64,000 nucleotides of DNA from Gemmobacter lutimaris (GCF_003570715.1 NZ_QXXQ01000010.1:1-64000), one strand, 5' to 3'; shown: positions 33,439-42,786, counted from the first letter of the stretch. The notes: generated by a model from the letters alone, not told the origin. Numbers and translations are program-made.

Positions 33439-35250
33439 TTGCCGCGCAACCCATGGCCCGCCGCGGTTCTGGCTCTCAGCCTTGCCTTGGCCGCCCTGTT
33501 CGTGATCGCGCCACCGTGGCTGATCCTGTGGCAGGACCGGGTGTTTGACCGGATGATGACAGCCCTGCCCCCATCTGAACCTGTGGAACAGGTGACGGTG
33601 ATCGACATCGGTGCAACCGACGACCTTGGCCAGCCATGGGACCGCACCGCCACGGCGCGTCTGGTTGCCAGAATCGCGGCGACAAAGCCCCGTGCAACCG
33701 GCTTCGACATCGTGTTTTCCGGGAATTGCGACCGGCCGGTAAATGCGGCGCTGGCCCATGGCTTCGCGCAGTCCGGGGCGGTGCTCGGCTTCCTCTTGTC
33801 ACCCACACCGGGAGGCAGCCTGCCCCCCGGCGATCTGGCGGTGGCAGAGGATGTGACACTCTGGCCCGCGGCCGGTGCAGAAGCGCCCTGCCCCGCGTTC
33901 ACCGCTGCGGCCTCGGCTGTGGCAAGCATCGCCCTTCCCGGCGATGCCGATGCAGCGGTGCGGCGCATACCGGCGGCCGTTTCGGTGGCAGGCATTGCCC
34001 ATCCTTCGCTGCCCGTGGCCCTGGCCCGTCGCGTGCAGGGCGACGCCCCGGCGCTGTTGCTGCCAAGGGCACTTCGGCTGGGCGATGTGCAGCTCAGGGC
34101 ACCTGACGGGCTGCTGCGCTTCATTCCCAGCCCGCCGGATCGCTGGCTGCAACGCAGCCTGCCCGCTGCCGGGGTGCTGTCGGGCTCAGTCACACTTCCT
34201 GACAGGGCATTGATTCTTGTCGGGTCCAGCCTGCCAGAGGCTGGCGGCCTGCGGCCGACCGCAGCCAGCCCTGTCACCCCTTCTGTGCAGATCATGGCTG
34301 ACACGGTTGAACAGATCCTTTCGGGCCAAGTGCCATGGCGCCCCGTCTGGGCCCCGGCCACCGAGGCGCTGGTTGTGCTGGGTCTGGGTGGCGCTGGCCT
34401 ATGGCTACTGTCCGCGCTGACGCCGGTTGCCGCAAGCCTCGCGCTGGCTCTGTCAGGCGCGCTCTGGGTTGGGGCGGCTCTGGTTCTGTGGCGCGGCACC
34501 GGCATGCTGCTGGACCCCGCAACCCCGCTGCTGGCCGCCTTCGGGACGCTGGCACTGGCGCTGCTCTCCCGCGCCGCGCTGGCCAGCCGGGCCGAGCGTG
34601 CCCTGCGCGCCCGCATGGCGCAGCTTGTTCCGCCCGCGCTGGTTTCCCGCATCGCCGCCGACCCCCGCCTGATGCGGCTGGAGGGCGAGCTGCGCGAGGT
34701 TACCGCCCTGTTCACCGACATCGAAGGCTTCAGCATCGCCACCGCCGAAATGGGCCCGCGCGAGATGGTTGCCCTGCTGGACGCCTATTTCGCGCTGACC
34801 TGCGGCATCGTGCTGAAACACGGCGGCATGATCGACAAGCTGGTGGGCGACGCGGTGCATGCACTGTTCAACGCGCCGCTGGACCAGCCGGGGCACGAGG
34901 CCGCCGCATTGGCCTGTGCCGCCGATCTGATCGCGGCGACGGAAAGCTTCCGCGCCGCACATGGCGGCTTCGGTCGCACCCGGATCGGGCTGGAAACCGG
35001 CCCGGCGGTTCTGGGCGATGTGGGGCACGGCGGGCGCATCGACTACACCGCCCATGGCGCGGCGGTGAACCTTGCCGCCCGCCTGCAAGAGGCGAACAAA
35101 CGCTTCGGCACCTCCACCTGCATCGGCCCCGAACTCGCCCGCCGCTGCCCCGAAAATGTGCGCCCGCTGGGCGAGGCTGACATCCGCAGCTTCGGCCCCC
35201 TGCCGCTTTACACCCTGCGGACCGCCGCACCGTATCCCGCGAAGGAGTAA
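33439..35250 (+). CDS. CHASE2-domain adenylate cyclase (class III)
   Basis: A 603-residue membrane cyclase. A signal-anchor helix (about 8-28) leads into a CHASE2 extracytoplasmic sensor (about 30-290), then three hydrophobic segments (about 312-375), and the cyclase domain (about 415-590). The metal site is ALFTDIEGFS; the Lys of DKLVGDAVHALF and the Asp of IDYTAHGAAVNLAARL are at positions that favour ATP over GTP. The start appears to be TTG at 33439, with GGAGGG 7 bases upstream, only 3 bases after the Crp-type gene. The pair looks like a sensor-plus-effector cassette. Confidence 0.9.
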   Translation: MPRNPWPAAVLALSLALAALFVIAPPWLILWQDRVFDRMMTALPPSEPVEQVTVIDIGATDDLGQPWDRTATARLVARIAATKPRATGFDIVFSGNCDRPVNAALAHGFAQSGAVLGFLLSPTPGGSLPPGDLAVAEDVTLWPAAGAEAPCPAFTAAASAVASIALPGDADAAVRRIPAAVSVAGIAHPSLPVALARRVQGDAPALLLPRALRLGDVQLRAPDGLLRFIPSPPDRWLQRSLPAAGVLSGSVTLPDRALILVGSSLPEAGGLRPTAASPVTPSVQIMADTVEQILSGQVPWRPVWAPATEALVVLGLGGAGLWLLSALTPVAASLALALSGALWVGAALVLWRGTGMLLDPATPLLAAFGTLALALLSRAALASRAERALRARMAQLVPPALVSRIAADPRLMRLEGELREVTALFTDIEGFSIATAEMGPREMVALLDAYFALTCGIVLKHGGMIDKLVGDAVHALFNAPLDQPGHEAAALACAADLIAATESFRAAHGGFGRTRIGLETGPAVLGDVGHGGRIDYTAHGAAVNLAARLQEANKRFGTSTCIGPELARRCPENVRPLGEADIRSFGPLPLYTLRTAAPYPAKE

Positions 35251-35254
35251 CCCG

Positions 35255-36319
35255 ATGACCCGACCGCCCCGCGCCCGCGACCTTGGCCTGCCCTTCCCCG
35301 GCACGCCCGGCCCACTGAATGCCATCACCGATGTGCCGGGGGTGGAGGTCGGCTTCTGCACGCTGACCGATCCGGCCCGCGACTTGCGCACCGGCGTCAC
35401 CGCCATTCTGCCACGCGGCAAGGGCACCACGCCGATCCCCGTCACCGCAGGCCACTATGCGCTGAACGGCAATGGCGAGATGACGGGCACCCACTGGATC
35501 GACGACGCAGGCTATTTCCTCGGGCCGGTGGTGATTTCAAACACCCATGCCATTGGCGCCTGCCACACCGGCGCCGTGCAATGGATGATCGACACCTATG
35601 CCGAGCATTTCGCCGGAACGGCCTGGGCCATGCCAGTAGTGGCCGAAACCTATGATGGCGTGCTGAACGACATCACCCGCCTCAGCGTGACGCCCGATCA
35701 CGCCCGCGCCGCTCTGGACGCTGCAAGCACCGGGCCTGTTGCAGAAGGCTCGACGGGCGGCGGCAATGGCATGATCGCCTATGAGTTCAAGGGCGGCACC
35801 GGCACCGCCTCGCGCCGGGTCGATCTGGGCGGCGAATGGACGGTGGCCGCGCTGGTGCAGGCGAATTTCGGCATCCGGCCCTGGCTGACCATCCTCGGCA
35901 AGCCGGTCGGGCAGATGCTGTCCGAGGACCGGCTGCTGCCACGCGAGACCGGCTCGATCATCGTGATCCTTGCCACCGACGCGCCGCTGTCGCCGCTTTC
36001 CCTGCGGGCGCTGGCGAAGCGCGCGGCCATCGGTATCGGGCGCACCGGCACGCCGGGGGGCAATAGCTCGGGCGACATCTTCCTCGCCTTTAGCACCGCC
36101 AATCCCCAAAGCATGGCCGAGCGCGCCAACCTGCTGCGTCAGGTGACCGAATTGAACCCCGATCATCTGGACCCGATCTATCTGGCAGCGGTCGAAGCGG
36201 TGGACGAGGCCGTGGTCAATGCCATGGTCGCGGGCGAGGACGTGCCGACCGTCAAGCCACGCGGCAAGATCTGCCGGGCCATAGGGCGCGAAAGGCTGGC
36301 CGCGCTGTTCCGCGATTGA
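35255..36319 (+). CDS. P1-family peptidase (DmpA/BapA type)
   Basis: A 354-residue Ntn-type aminopeptidase of the S58 family. These enzymes self-cleave before a catalytic Ser; that residue is in GTPGGNSSGDIFLAFST at about residue 268. The N-terminal half has the family start LNAITDVPGVEVGFCTL and the SNTHAIG turn. Some members release D-amino acids or beta-peptides. AAGGAG lies 8 bases before the ATG. It follows the cyclase by 4 bases and precedes the sugar-kinase-like gene by 34 bases, so it is probably co-transcribed, but its relation to cAMP signalling is unclear. Confidence 0.9.
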   Translation: MTRPPRARDLGLPFPGTPGPLNAITDVPGVEVGFCTLTDPARDLRTGVTAILPRGKGTTPIPVTAGHYALNGNGEMTGTHWIDDAGYFLGPVVISNTHAIGACHTGAVQWMIDTYAEHFAGTAWAMPVVAETYDGVLNDITRLSVTPDHARAALDAASTGPVAEGSTGGGNGMIAYEFKGGTGTASRRVDLGGEWTVAALVQANFGIRPWLTILGKPVGQMLSEDRLLPRETGSIIVILATDAPLSPLSLRALAKRAAIGIGRTGTPGGNSSGDIFLAFSTANPQSMAERANLLRQVTELNPDHLDPIYLAAVEAVDEAVVNAMVAGEDVPTVKPRGKICRAIGRERLAALFRD

Positions 36320-36353
36320 TAGACGGCCCTGACCTGAACGGAAAGGCCTAGGC

Positions 36354-37175
36354 ATGACCCCCGACTGGATCGCCGCCGATTGCACCGCAAATCACCTGCG
36401 CCTCTGGGCCATGGGCCCGGATGGCGTTCTGGCCCGCGCCGAAGCCCCCGCCGGGGCCGAGCCGCTGGTGACACTACAGAGACTCGCCGCGCAATGGCTG
36501 GCCGAGGGGCGGCAGGTCGAGGTCATCGCCAGCGGCCTTGCCCCCGTCACCGCCTTGCGCGCCGTGCCCTGCACCCCGGTCGCAACCGCCCTGCCCGCAA
36601 CGATGGTCGATCCCCGCCTGAGCCTGCGCCTTGTGCCCGGCCTGCGTCAGGACCGCCCGGCAGATCTGACACAGGGCGCCGAGGTGCGGATCGCCGGGGC
36701 GCTTCGGGTGCTGGGTGATTTCGACGGGGTGATCTGCCTGCCCGGCCGCACGACCGTCTGGGCGCATCTCAGCGCGGGCGAGGTCGTCAGCTTCCAAAGC
36801 TTCGTCACCGGCCATCTGCTTGCCACGCTGGCAGGGGTATCCACCCTGCCGCCGGACAGCACCGCCTTCACAGAGGCGCTGACCCTCAGCCGATCACGCC
36901 CCGAGCGGCTGGCGTCGCAGATTGCCAGCCTGCAAGCCGAAGCCCTGCTTTCGGGCCTCGACGCCCGCACCCTGCGGTCGCGCCGGTCAGGGCTGCTTCT
37001 GGGGGCGGAACTGACCGCTGCCCGTCCCTATTGGCTGGGTCAGCGCGTGGTTCTGGTGGGGGCCGATCCCGAAAGCCACCGCATCGCACTGGCCGCAGAG
37101 GGGGTGCCAGCGCAGATCCTGCCCGAAGAAGCCTGCATCCTCGCGGGGCTTGCCCTGTTGCACAGGGCAGGCTGA
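36354..37175 (+). CDS. Degenerate 2-dehydro-3-deoxygalactonokinase-like protein
   Basis: A 273-residue protein with the DgoK domain layout: CLPGRTTVWAHLSAGEVVSF and FQSFVTGHLLATL in the middle, and a C-terminal LLLGAELTAA with YWLGQRVVLVGADP. The N-terminal phosphate loop, normally DWGTT or similar followed by LR, is DCTANHLRLWAM here, so the Gly-Thr pair is missing. No galactonate or sugar-acid genes flank it. Either the kinase uses an altered loop or it has lost activity and acquires a binding role. AGGCCTAGGC precedes the ATG. It converges with the Rrf2 gene, with 4 bases between stops. Confidence 0.72.
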   Translation: MTPDWIAADCTANHLRLWAMGPDGVLARAEAPAGAEPLVTLQRLAAQWLAEGRQVEVIASGLAPVTALRAVPCTPVATALPATMVDPRLSLRLVPGLRQDRPADLTQGAEVRIAGALRVLGDFDGVICLPGRTTVWAHLSAGEVVSFQSFVTGHLLATLAGVSTLPPDSTAFTEALTLSRSRPERLASQIASLQAEALLSGLDARTLRSRRSGLLLGAELTAARPYWLGQRVVLVGADPESHRIALAAEGVPAQILPEEACILAGLALLHRAG

Positions 37176-37179
37176 TCCT

Positions 37180-37656
37180 TCAGGCCGTCACCCGCGCGTT
37201 GTGGCAGGCGGCATCAGGTGACGGACACATATCCAGCAGCGCGGCCAGACCGCAGTTGCCCTTCACCAGATCGGCAAGTGTCACCATGTCCAGCTCGTGA
37301 AAGAACGCCTCCAGCGCGCGAATCAGGTAATTGCGCAAGCGGCAGGTCGCGGTCAGCGGGCAGGTATTGCTTTGCGCATCGAAACATTCCGCGAAGGGCA
37401 TACCACTTTCAAAGCTGCGAAACACCTCGCCCACGGAAATCGCCTCCATCGGCCGGGCCAGCCGCAACCCGCCTGCGCGTCCGCGCAGCGTTTCGACATA
37501 CCCGCCAGCCTGAAGCAGGTTCACCACCTGCAAGAGGTGATTGACCGAGGCATTGCAGCGTTCGGCAATTTCGGCGGTGCGGACGGTCCGGCCCTCGTTC
37601 ACGGCACAGAACATCAGCACACGGGTGGCAAGGTTGGTTCGGGTTGTCAGGCGCAT
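37180..37656 (-). CDS. Rrf2-family regulator, NsrR-like
   Basis: A 158-residue Rrf2-type winged-helix protein (MRLTTRTNLATRVLMFCAVN, then AEIAERCNASVNHLLQVVNL with the recognition helix, and RGRAGGLRLARP). Three Cys in C-x7-C-x5-C spacing (ECFDAQSNTCPLTATCRL, about residues 92-106) fit an iron-sulfur cluster site; the surrounding sequence resembles NsrR more than IscR or RirA. NsrR senses nitric oxide through its cluster. It diverges from cydDC, whose product is needed for the NO-resistant cytochrome bd, which supports that reading. Confidence 0.85.
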   Translation of the reverse strand: MRLTTRTNLATRVLMFCAVNEGRTVRTAEIAERCNASVNHLLQVVNLLQAGGYVETLRGRAGGLRLARPMEAISVGEVFRSFESGMPFAECFDAQSNTCPLTATCRLRNYLIRALEAFFHELDMVTLADLVKGNCGLAALLDMCPSPDAACHNARVTA

Positions 37657-37714
37657 GAAAGTCCTGTGGCATGAGCGACTTTATCGCATGTGACACGAAA
37701 CCGCGCCCTTGTAT

Positions 37715-37728
37715 CTGATCCAGATCAG
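37715..37728. promoter_or_regulatory. FNR-type site upstream of cydD
   Basis: CTGATCCAGATCAG is a perfect palindrome differing from the FNR consensus TTGAT-N4-ATCAA only in the outermost base of each half. It lies 50 bases before cydD and 59 bases before the divergent Rrf2 gene, so an FnrL-type oxygen regulator could act on either. Confidence 0.65.
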
Positions 37729-37777
37729 ACAACGGGTCGGATAATGTGGTATCCGCTCTGCGACTTGGGATGAATTG

Positions 37778-39415
37778 ATGCCATCGGCTCGCCGTAACGA
37801 CATGCTGGAACTGGCAATGGCACCACAGGCGCGGCGGTTGCAAATCGCGGCGGCGGTCTCGGTGCTGGCCGCGCTGATCTGGCCGGGGCAGGCGGTGCTG
37901 GTGGCACGGGCGCTTGGCCGGTTGCTGGACGGGGTTCCGGTGGCGCCGCTGCCGGTGGCGGCGGGCTTTGTCGCGCTTGGGCTGATCCGGGCCGCGCTGG
38001 GCCTGTGGGCTGACCGATTGTCACAGCAGGCCGCCGAAAGCGTCATCACCGGCCTGCGCAACCAGATCATCGCAGCCGAAGCTGCGCGTGCGTATGAAAC
38101 CGCGTTCGGGGGCGCCGGGGCGGTGGCCGCGCTGGCGGGCGAGAAGCTGGCGACGCTGGCCCCATGGCTGCTGCGCTACGGCCCGGCCCGTGCCCGCGTC
38201 ATGGTTACGCCCCTCGTGCTTCTGACACTGAGCTTCAGCCTGTCCTGGGCTGCGGGCCTGATCCTGCTGATCTCCGGCCCGCTGATCCCGGTCTTCATGG
38301 CACTGGTCGGGATGGCGGCAAAGGATGCCAGCGCCCGGCAACTGGCTGGCATCGGCAGCCTGAACGACCTGCTGGTCGAGCGCCTGTCGGCACTGGCCGA
38401 CATCCGCCTGCTGGGTGCCGGGCGGCAGGTGGCCGATGGCTTCGCGGCCGAGGCGACCAACCTGCGCCAGCGCAGCATGGCGGTGCTGCGTCTGGCCTTC
38501 CTGTCCTCGACCGTTCTGGAACTCTTTGCCGCCATCGGCGTGGCGATGATGGCGGTCTATGTCGGCTTCTCGCTGCTTGGTGAGGTGAGCTTCGGCACAT
38601 GGGGCGGGCCGCTGACACCCGCGCAAGGGATCTTCCTGTTGCTGCTCGCGCCAGAGTTCTATCAGCCGCTACGCGATCTGGCGGCCGCATGGCATGACCG
38701 CGCCGCCACCGATGCCCTGCGGGACGAACTGGGCCTGTGGCAGGCAGCGGCAACCCCGGCCCGGCCGGGCGCGGGTGCCCGCGTGACGCGCCTGTCCGGT
38801 CCGGCAGACCTGCGCCTGACGGGGTGCCGCCTGCCCTCGGGCGCTGCACTTCCCGAGATTGCCATTTCTGCGGGCGAGGCGGTGGCGCTGGTGGGGCCGT
38901 CGGGTGCGGGCAAGACAAGCACCCTGCGGCTGATGGCGGGGCTGGTGCCCGCAGCCCCCGGCATGGTGCGGGTGGCCGGGGGGCAGTTGCTGGATGATGC
39001 CGCCGCTGACGGCTGGCGTGCGCGCATCGGCTGGATGCCACAGGCGGTGCATTTCCTTGGCACCAGCTTTGGCGCAAGCCTGCGGATGGGCCGCGAGGGC
39101 GATCTTGCGACGGCGATGAAGGCTGCGGCCGCCGGTCACCTGACCCCGCGCCTGACCGCCCGCCCCGGCGAAACCGGCGGCGGCCTTTCGGGTGGCGAGG
39201 CACGGCGACTGTCGCTGGCCCGTGCGCTTCTGGCCGCGCCAGACGTGATCCTTGCCGACGAGCCGACCGCCGATCTGGATGCCGAAACCGCCCACGCTGT
39301 TGTCGATGGCCTTCTGGCCGCGCGAGACCGTGGCGTCACGCTGGTCATCGCCACCCATGACCCGGCGCTGGCCGCTCGCATGGACCGCATCATCCGTATC
39401 GGAAATCCGGCATGA
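37778..39415 (+). CDS. cydD: Cysteine/glutathione ABC exporter subunit CydD
   Basis: A 545-residue half-transporter with an N-terminal membrane domain (about 25-290) and an ATPase domain. Walker A is GPSGAGKTS, the signature LSGGEARRLSLARALL, Walker B VILADEP, and the switch His in IATHDP. With CydC it exports reduced thiols to the periplasm, a requirement for assembly of cytochrome bd. An in-frame TTG one codon earlier is less likely than the ATG at 37778. It overlaps cydC by 4 bases. A thiol exporter role is from the family; the placement before cydAB is decisive. Confidence 0.93.
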   Translation: MPSARRNDMLELAMAPQARRLQIAAAVSVLAALIWPGQAVLVARALGRLLDGVPVAPLPVAAGFVALGLIRAALGLWADRLSQQAAESVITGLRNQIIAAEAARAYETAFGGAGAVAALAGEKLATLAPWLLRYGPARARVMVTPLVLLTLSFSLSWAAGLILLISGPLIPVFMALVGMAAKDASARQLAGIGSLNDLLVERLSALADIRLLGAGRQVADGFAAEATNLRQRSMAVLRLAFLSSTVLELFAAIGVAMMAVYVGFSLLGEVSFGTWGGPLTPAQGIFLLLLAPEFYQPLRDLAAAWHDRAATDALRDELGLWQAAATPARPGAGARVTRLSGPADLRLTGCRLPSGAALPEIAISAGEAVALVGPSGAGKTSTLRLMAGLVPAAPGMVRVAGGQLLDDAAADGWRARIGWMPQAVHFLGTSFGASLRMGREGDLATAMKAAAAGHLTPRLTARPGETGGGLSGGEARRLSLARALLAAPDVILADEPTADLDAETAHAVVDGLLAARDRGVTLVIATHDPALAARMDRIIRIGNPA

Positions 39416-41049
39416 GCGCGCTTTGGCAGATCCTGCGCCTGATGCTGCGCGACCAGCGCGCGGCCATGGTGCGCGGCGCGGCGCTGGCCGTGCTGGTGCT
39501 GGCCATGGGCGTGGCGCTTCTGGGCCTGTCGGGCTGGTTCATCACCGCCGCAGCAGCGGCCGGTCTGGCGGGGGTTGGCGCCACCTTCGACGTATTCCGC
39601 CCCTCGGCCATGGTGCGCTTTCTGGCACTGGGCCGCGCCGCAGCGCGCTACGGCGAGCGGCTGGCGACGCATGACGCGACCCTGCGCGCGCTGGAAAGCC
39701 TGCGGCTGCGCCTGCTGACAGGGCATCTGGCGGCACCGTGGCAAAAGCTGATCCGGCTGCGCGGGGCAGAGGCGCTGAACCGGCTGACCGCCGATGTCGA
39801 TGCACTGGACGGGTTGCCGCTGCGGCTGGCCCTGCCGCTGCTGGCCGGGGGTGCGACGCAGCTTCTGGCTTTCGCGGCACTGTGGATGTTGACGGGGTGG
39901 CAGGTCGCCGTCTGGGTTATGGCCGTCTCTGTGGCGGGCGGCGCCCTCGTGCTCTGGCATATGGCGCGGCATACCCTGCGCCCCTCGCGCCGGGCCGAGG
40001 CCGCAGCGCAGGCATTTCGCACCCGGCTGATCGACATGATCCGCGCCCGTGACGATCTGGCGGTCTATGGCCATCTGGAGGCGCAACAGGTCGCAGTCAG
40101 ATCGGCCGAGGCGCGGCGGCACGAATGGCGTCTGGGCCTTGACCGGACAGACCGCCGCGCCGGGGCGGTGCTGGCCGGGCTGTCCGCCCTTGTGGCAGGC
40201 GGCACCTTGTGGCTGGGGCTGACCATGGCGCAGGACGGGCGGCTCACCCCCGCTATTGCGGCCCTTGGGGTCTTTGCCGCGCTGGCGCTTGCCGAAACGC
40301 TGATGCCGCTGCGCCGGGCCGTTGCCGATCTGGGCAGGATGGCCGATGCGGCCCGGCGCATTAAGGGCGGTTTGGTCAGCCCCCTGCCAACACTTGCCAC
40401 GGTCACCGGAACCGGCGGCTTGCAGGTAAGCACCCTTCGCCTTGCCCGTCCCGGCGAAAGCCTGTCACTGACCGCGCCGCTAAGCTTTGCCGTCGCGCCG
40501 GGGGAAACCGTGGCCCTGACCGGACCAAGCGGTGCGGGCAAATCCACCGTGCTGCTGGCACTGGCGGGGCTGCATCCGCCGCTCTCCGGCCAGATCATGC
40601 TTGCCGGTCGCCCGCTGGCCGAGTGGGATGATCCGTCACTGCGCGCCTTGCTGACGCTGGTGCCGCAACGCTCCGTCCTCATGGCGGGAACCGTGGCCGA
40701 GGCGCTGCGCCTTGCCGCGCCGGAGGCCACCGGAGACCAGATGTGGCAGGCTCTTGAGGCGACCGCACTGGCCGATACGATCCGCGCACGGGGCGGGCTG
40801 GAGATGCGGCTGGGCAGCCGCGGCACCGGCCTGTCGGGCGGTGAGGCGCGGCGTCTGGTGTTGGCCCGTGCCCTGCTGCGCCGCCCGGCGATTCTGCTGC
40901 TGGACGAACCGACCGAAGGGCTGGACCCCGCGACCGCGACCCATGTGTTGAACGGCATCCGTGCGCATCTGCCGCAGGCCGCCATCCTGCTGGCTTCGCA
41001 CCGGGATGCGGAAACAGATCAGGCGCTTCGAAAGGTCACAGTTCTTTAA
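39412..41049 (+). CDS. cydC: Cysteine/glutathione ABC exporter subunit CydC
   Basis: A 545-residue partner of CydD with the same plan. The membrane part is about 20-300, with GLSGWFITAAAAAGLAG typical of CydC near residue 37. The ATPase has Walker A GPSGAGKST, signature LSGGEARRLVLARALL and Walker B ILLLDEPT. It overlaps the cydD stop by 4 bases and lies 121 bases before cydA. That gap holds an FNR-type site but no evident terminator, so cydDC-cydABX may be partly transcribed as one unit. Confidence 0.93.
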   Translation: MSALWQILRLMLRDQRAAMVRGAALAVLVLAMGVALLGLSGWFITAAAAAGLAGVGATFDVFRPSAMVRFLALGRAAARYGERLATHDATLRALESLRLRLLTGHLAAPWQKLIRLRGAEALNRLTADVDALDGLPLRLALPLLAGGATQLLAFAALWMLTGWQVAVWVMAVSVAGGALVLWHMARHTLRPSRRAEAAAQAFRTRLIDMIRARDDLAVYGHLEAQQVAVRSAEARRHEWRLGLDRTDRRAGAVLAGLSALVAGGTLWLGLTMAQDGRLTPAIAALGVFAALALAETLMPLRRAVADLGRMADAARRIKGGLVSPLPTLATVTGTGGLQVSTLRLARPGESLSLTAPLSFAVAPGETVALTGPSGAGKSTVLLALAGLHPPLSGQIMLAGRPLAEWDDPSLRALLTLVPQRSVLMAGTVAEALRLAAPEATGDQMWQALEATALADTIRARGGLEMRLGSRGTGLSGGEARRLVLARALLRRPAILLLDEPTEGLDPATATHVLNGIRAHLPQAAILLASHRDAETDQALRKVTVL

Positions 41050-41071
41050 CTTACGGCAGTGATACGAGTTA

Positions 41072-41085
41072 TTGACACAGATCAA
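41072..41085. promoter_or_regulatory. FNR-type site upstream of cydA
   Basis: TTGACACAGATCAA matches the FNR consensus TTGAT-N4-ATCAA with one mismatch. It lies 86 bases before the cydA start. Together with the site at 37715 it suggests that cytochrome bd and its assembly exporter respond together to low oxygen. Confidence 0.7.
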
Positions 41086-41170
41086 GGCCGCTCTGGTCTG
41101 AACGGCTAAAGACATTCATTATCTGGAATGCGTATCTCGCGCCTTCCACCCCCAACCCGGAGTGCTGGAC

Positions 41171-42781
41171 ATGGAATTCGGCATCGTCGAGCTGTCACGC
41201 CTGCAATTTGCGATGACAGCCATGTATCACTTTCTATTCGTGCCTTTGACGCTGGGCCTGTCGATCCTCGTCGCCATAATGGAAACCGTCTATGTGATGA
41301 CCAACCGCCCCATCTGGCGACAGATGACGAAGTTCTGGGGCATGTTGTTCGGCATCAACTTTGCCCTCGGTGTCGCCACCGGCATCACGATGGAATTCCA
41401 ATTCGGCATGAACTGGAGCTATTACTCGCATTACGTCGGCGACATTTTCGGCGCACCGCTGGCGATCGAGGGGCTGATGGCCTTCTTCCTTGAGGCCACT
41501 TTCGTCGGGTTGTTCTTCTTCGGCTGGGACAAGCTGAGCAAGGTGCAGCATCTGGTCGTCGCATGGCTGGTCGCCATCGGCTCCAACTTTTCGGCACTAT
41601 GGATCCTGATCGCGAATGGCTGGATGCAGAACCCGGTCGGCGCGGAATTCAACCCGATGACCATGCGCATGGAGATGACGGATTTCTTCGAGGTGCTGTT
41701 CAATGAGGTGGCGCAGGCGAAATTCGTGCATACCGTCAGCGCGGGCTATGTGACCGCCTCGGTCTTCGTGATCGGCGTTTCAGCCTGGTATCTGCTGCGT
41801 GGCCGCCACGCGGAACTGGCACGCCGCTCGATCACCGTCGCCTCGGCCTTCGGGCTGGCCTCGGCCTTCTCGGTCGTGCTGCTGGGGGATGAGTCGGGTT
41901 ACGACACCTCGCTGAACCAGAAGATGAAGATGGCCGCGATCGAGGCGATGTGGGAGACCGAGCCCGCCCCCGCCCCCTTTACCGCCTTCGGCTTCCCTGA
42001 TCAGGAAGCGCGCGAAACGCATTATGCGATCCATGTGCCCTATGTGATGGGGCTGATCGGCACACGGTCGCTGAATACCCAGATTCCGGGGATCAGCGAT
42101 CTGGTGGCGCAGGCTGAGACGCGAATCCGGTCGGGCCTTGTTGCCTATGATGCGCTGATGACGGTGCGCGCCGAACGCGACGCGACACCGCCCGAGGTGA
42201 TGCAGACCTTCGAGGATCATTCCGCCGATCTGGGCTTTGCCTTCCTGTTGAAAAAATATGTCGATGATCCACGGCAAGCCAGCGAAGCGCAGATCAAGGC
42301 CGCCGCCAATGATACCGTGCCGACGGTCTGGCCGCTGTTCTGGGCCTTTCGCATCATGGTGGCCTTGGGCTTCGGCTTCATCGGAACCATGGCCTATTTC
42401 TTCTGGCGCGCCTCGTTCAGGCAGATGCGCTATCCCCGCTGGGCGCTGCATGTCGCGGTCTGGATGATCCCGGCGCCATGGATCGCCGCAGAGATGGGTT
42501 GGTTCGTCGCCGAATTCGGCCGCCAGCCCTGGACAGTGGACGGCGTGCTGCCCACCGCCATGTCGGTCAGCGCCCTGTCGATGACAGAGGTCGCACTGAC
42601 GCTGGCCGGGTTCGTGCTGTTCTACACCGTGCTCTTCATCATCGAGATGGGCCTGATGCTGAAATACATCCGCAAGGGTCCGTTTCAGGATGTCGCGGAA
42701 ACCGAGGCCTGGGTGGCGCGCCACCACGACCGACTGGCGGGCCGGCGCAATGCCGATGCCATCGCCCAACCTGCGGAGTGA
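41171..42781 (+). CDS. cydA: Cytochrome bd ubiquinol oxidase subunit I
   Basis: A 536-residue multi-pass membrane subunit. The N-terminus SRLQFAMTAMYHFLFVPLTL carries the His (about residue 20) that ligates a b-type haem. The quinol-binding Q-loop between helices VI and VII is present, with GFPDQEARETHYAIHVPYVM and LIGTRSLNTQIPGI. The later AVWMIPAPWIAAEMGWFVAE holds conserved residues of the third haem site. It reduces oxygen to water with high affinity and is NO- and peroxide-tolerant. The ATG at 41171, with GGAG 9 bases upstream, is preferred over a GTG three codons earlier. Followed by cydB after 5 bases. Confidence 0.96.
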   Translation: MEFGIVELSRLQFAMTAMYHFLFVPLTLGLSILVAIMETVYVMTNRPIWRQMTKFWGMLFGINFALGVATGITMEFQFGMNWSYYSHYVGDIFGAPLAIEGLMAFFLEATFVGLFFFGWDKLSKVQHLVVAWLVAIGSNFSALWILIANGWMQNPVGAEFNPMTMRMEMTDFFEVLFNEVAQAKFVHTVSAGYVTASVFVIGVSAWYLLRGRHAELARRSITVASAFGLASAFSVVLLGDESGYDTSLNQKMKMAAIEAMWETEPAPAPFTAFGFPDQEARETHYAIHVPYVMGLIGTRSLNTQIPGISDLVAQAETRIRSGLVAYDALMTVRAERDATPPEVMQTFEDHSADLGFAFLLKKYVDDPRQASEAQIKAAANDTVPTVWPLFWAFRIMVALGFGFIGTMAYFFWRASFRQMRYPRWALHVAVWMIPAPWIAAEMGWFVAEFGRQPWTVDGVLPTAMSVSALSMTEVALTLAGFVLFYTVLFIIEMGLMLKYIRKGPFQDVAETEAWVARHHDRLAGRRNADAIAQPAE

Positions 42782-42786
42782 TCGCC

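Noticed and set aside
41050-41170. A terminator between cydC and cydA
   Set aside because: No stable hairpin with a U tract is visible; only the FNR-type site stands out.
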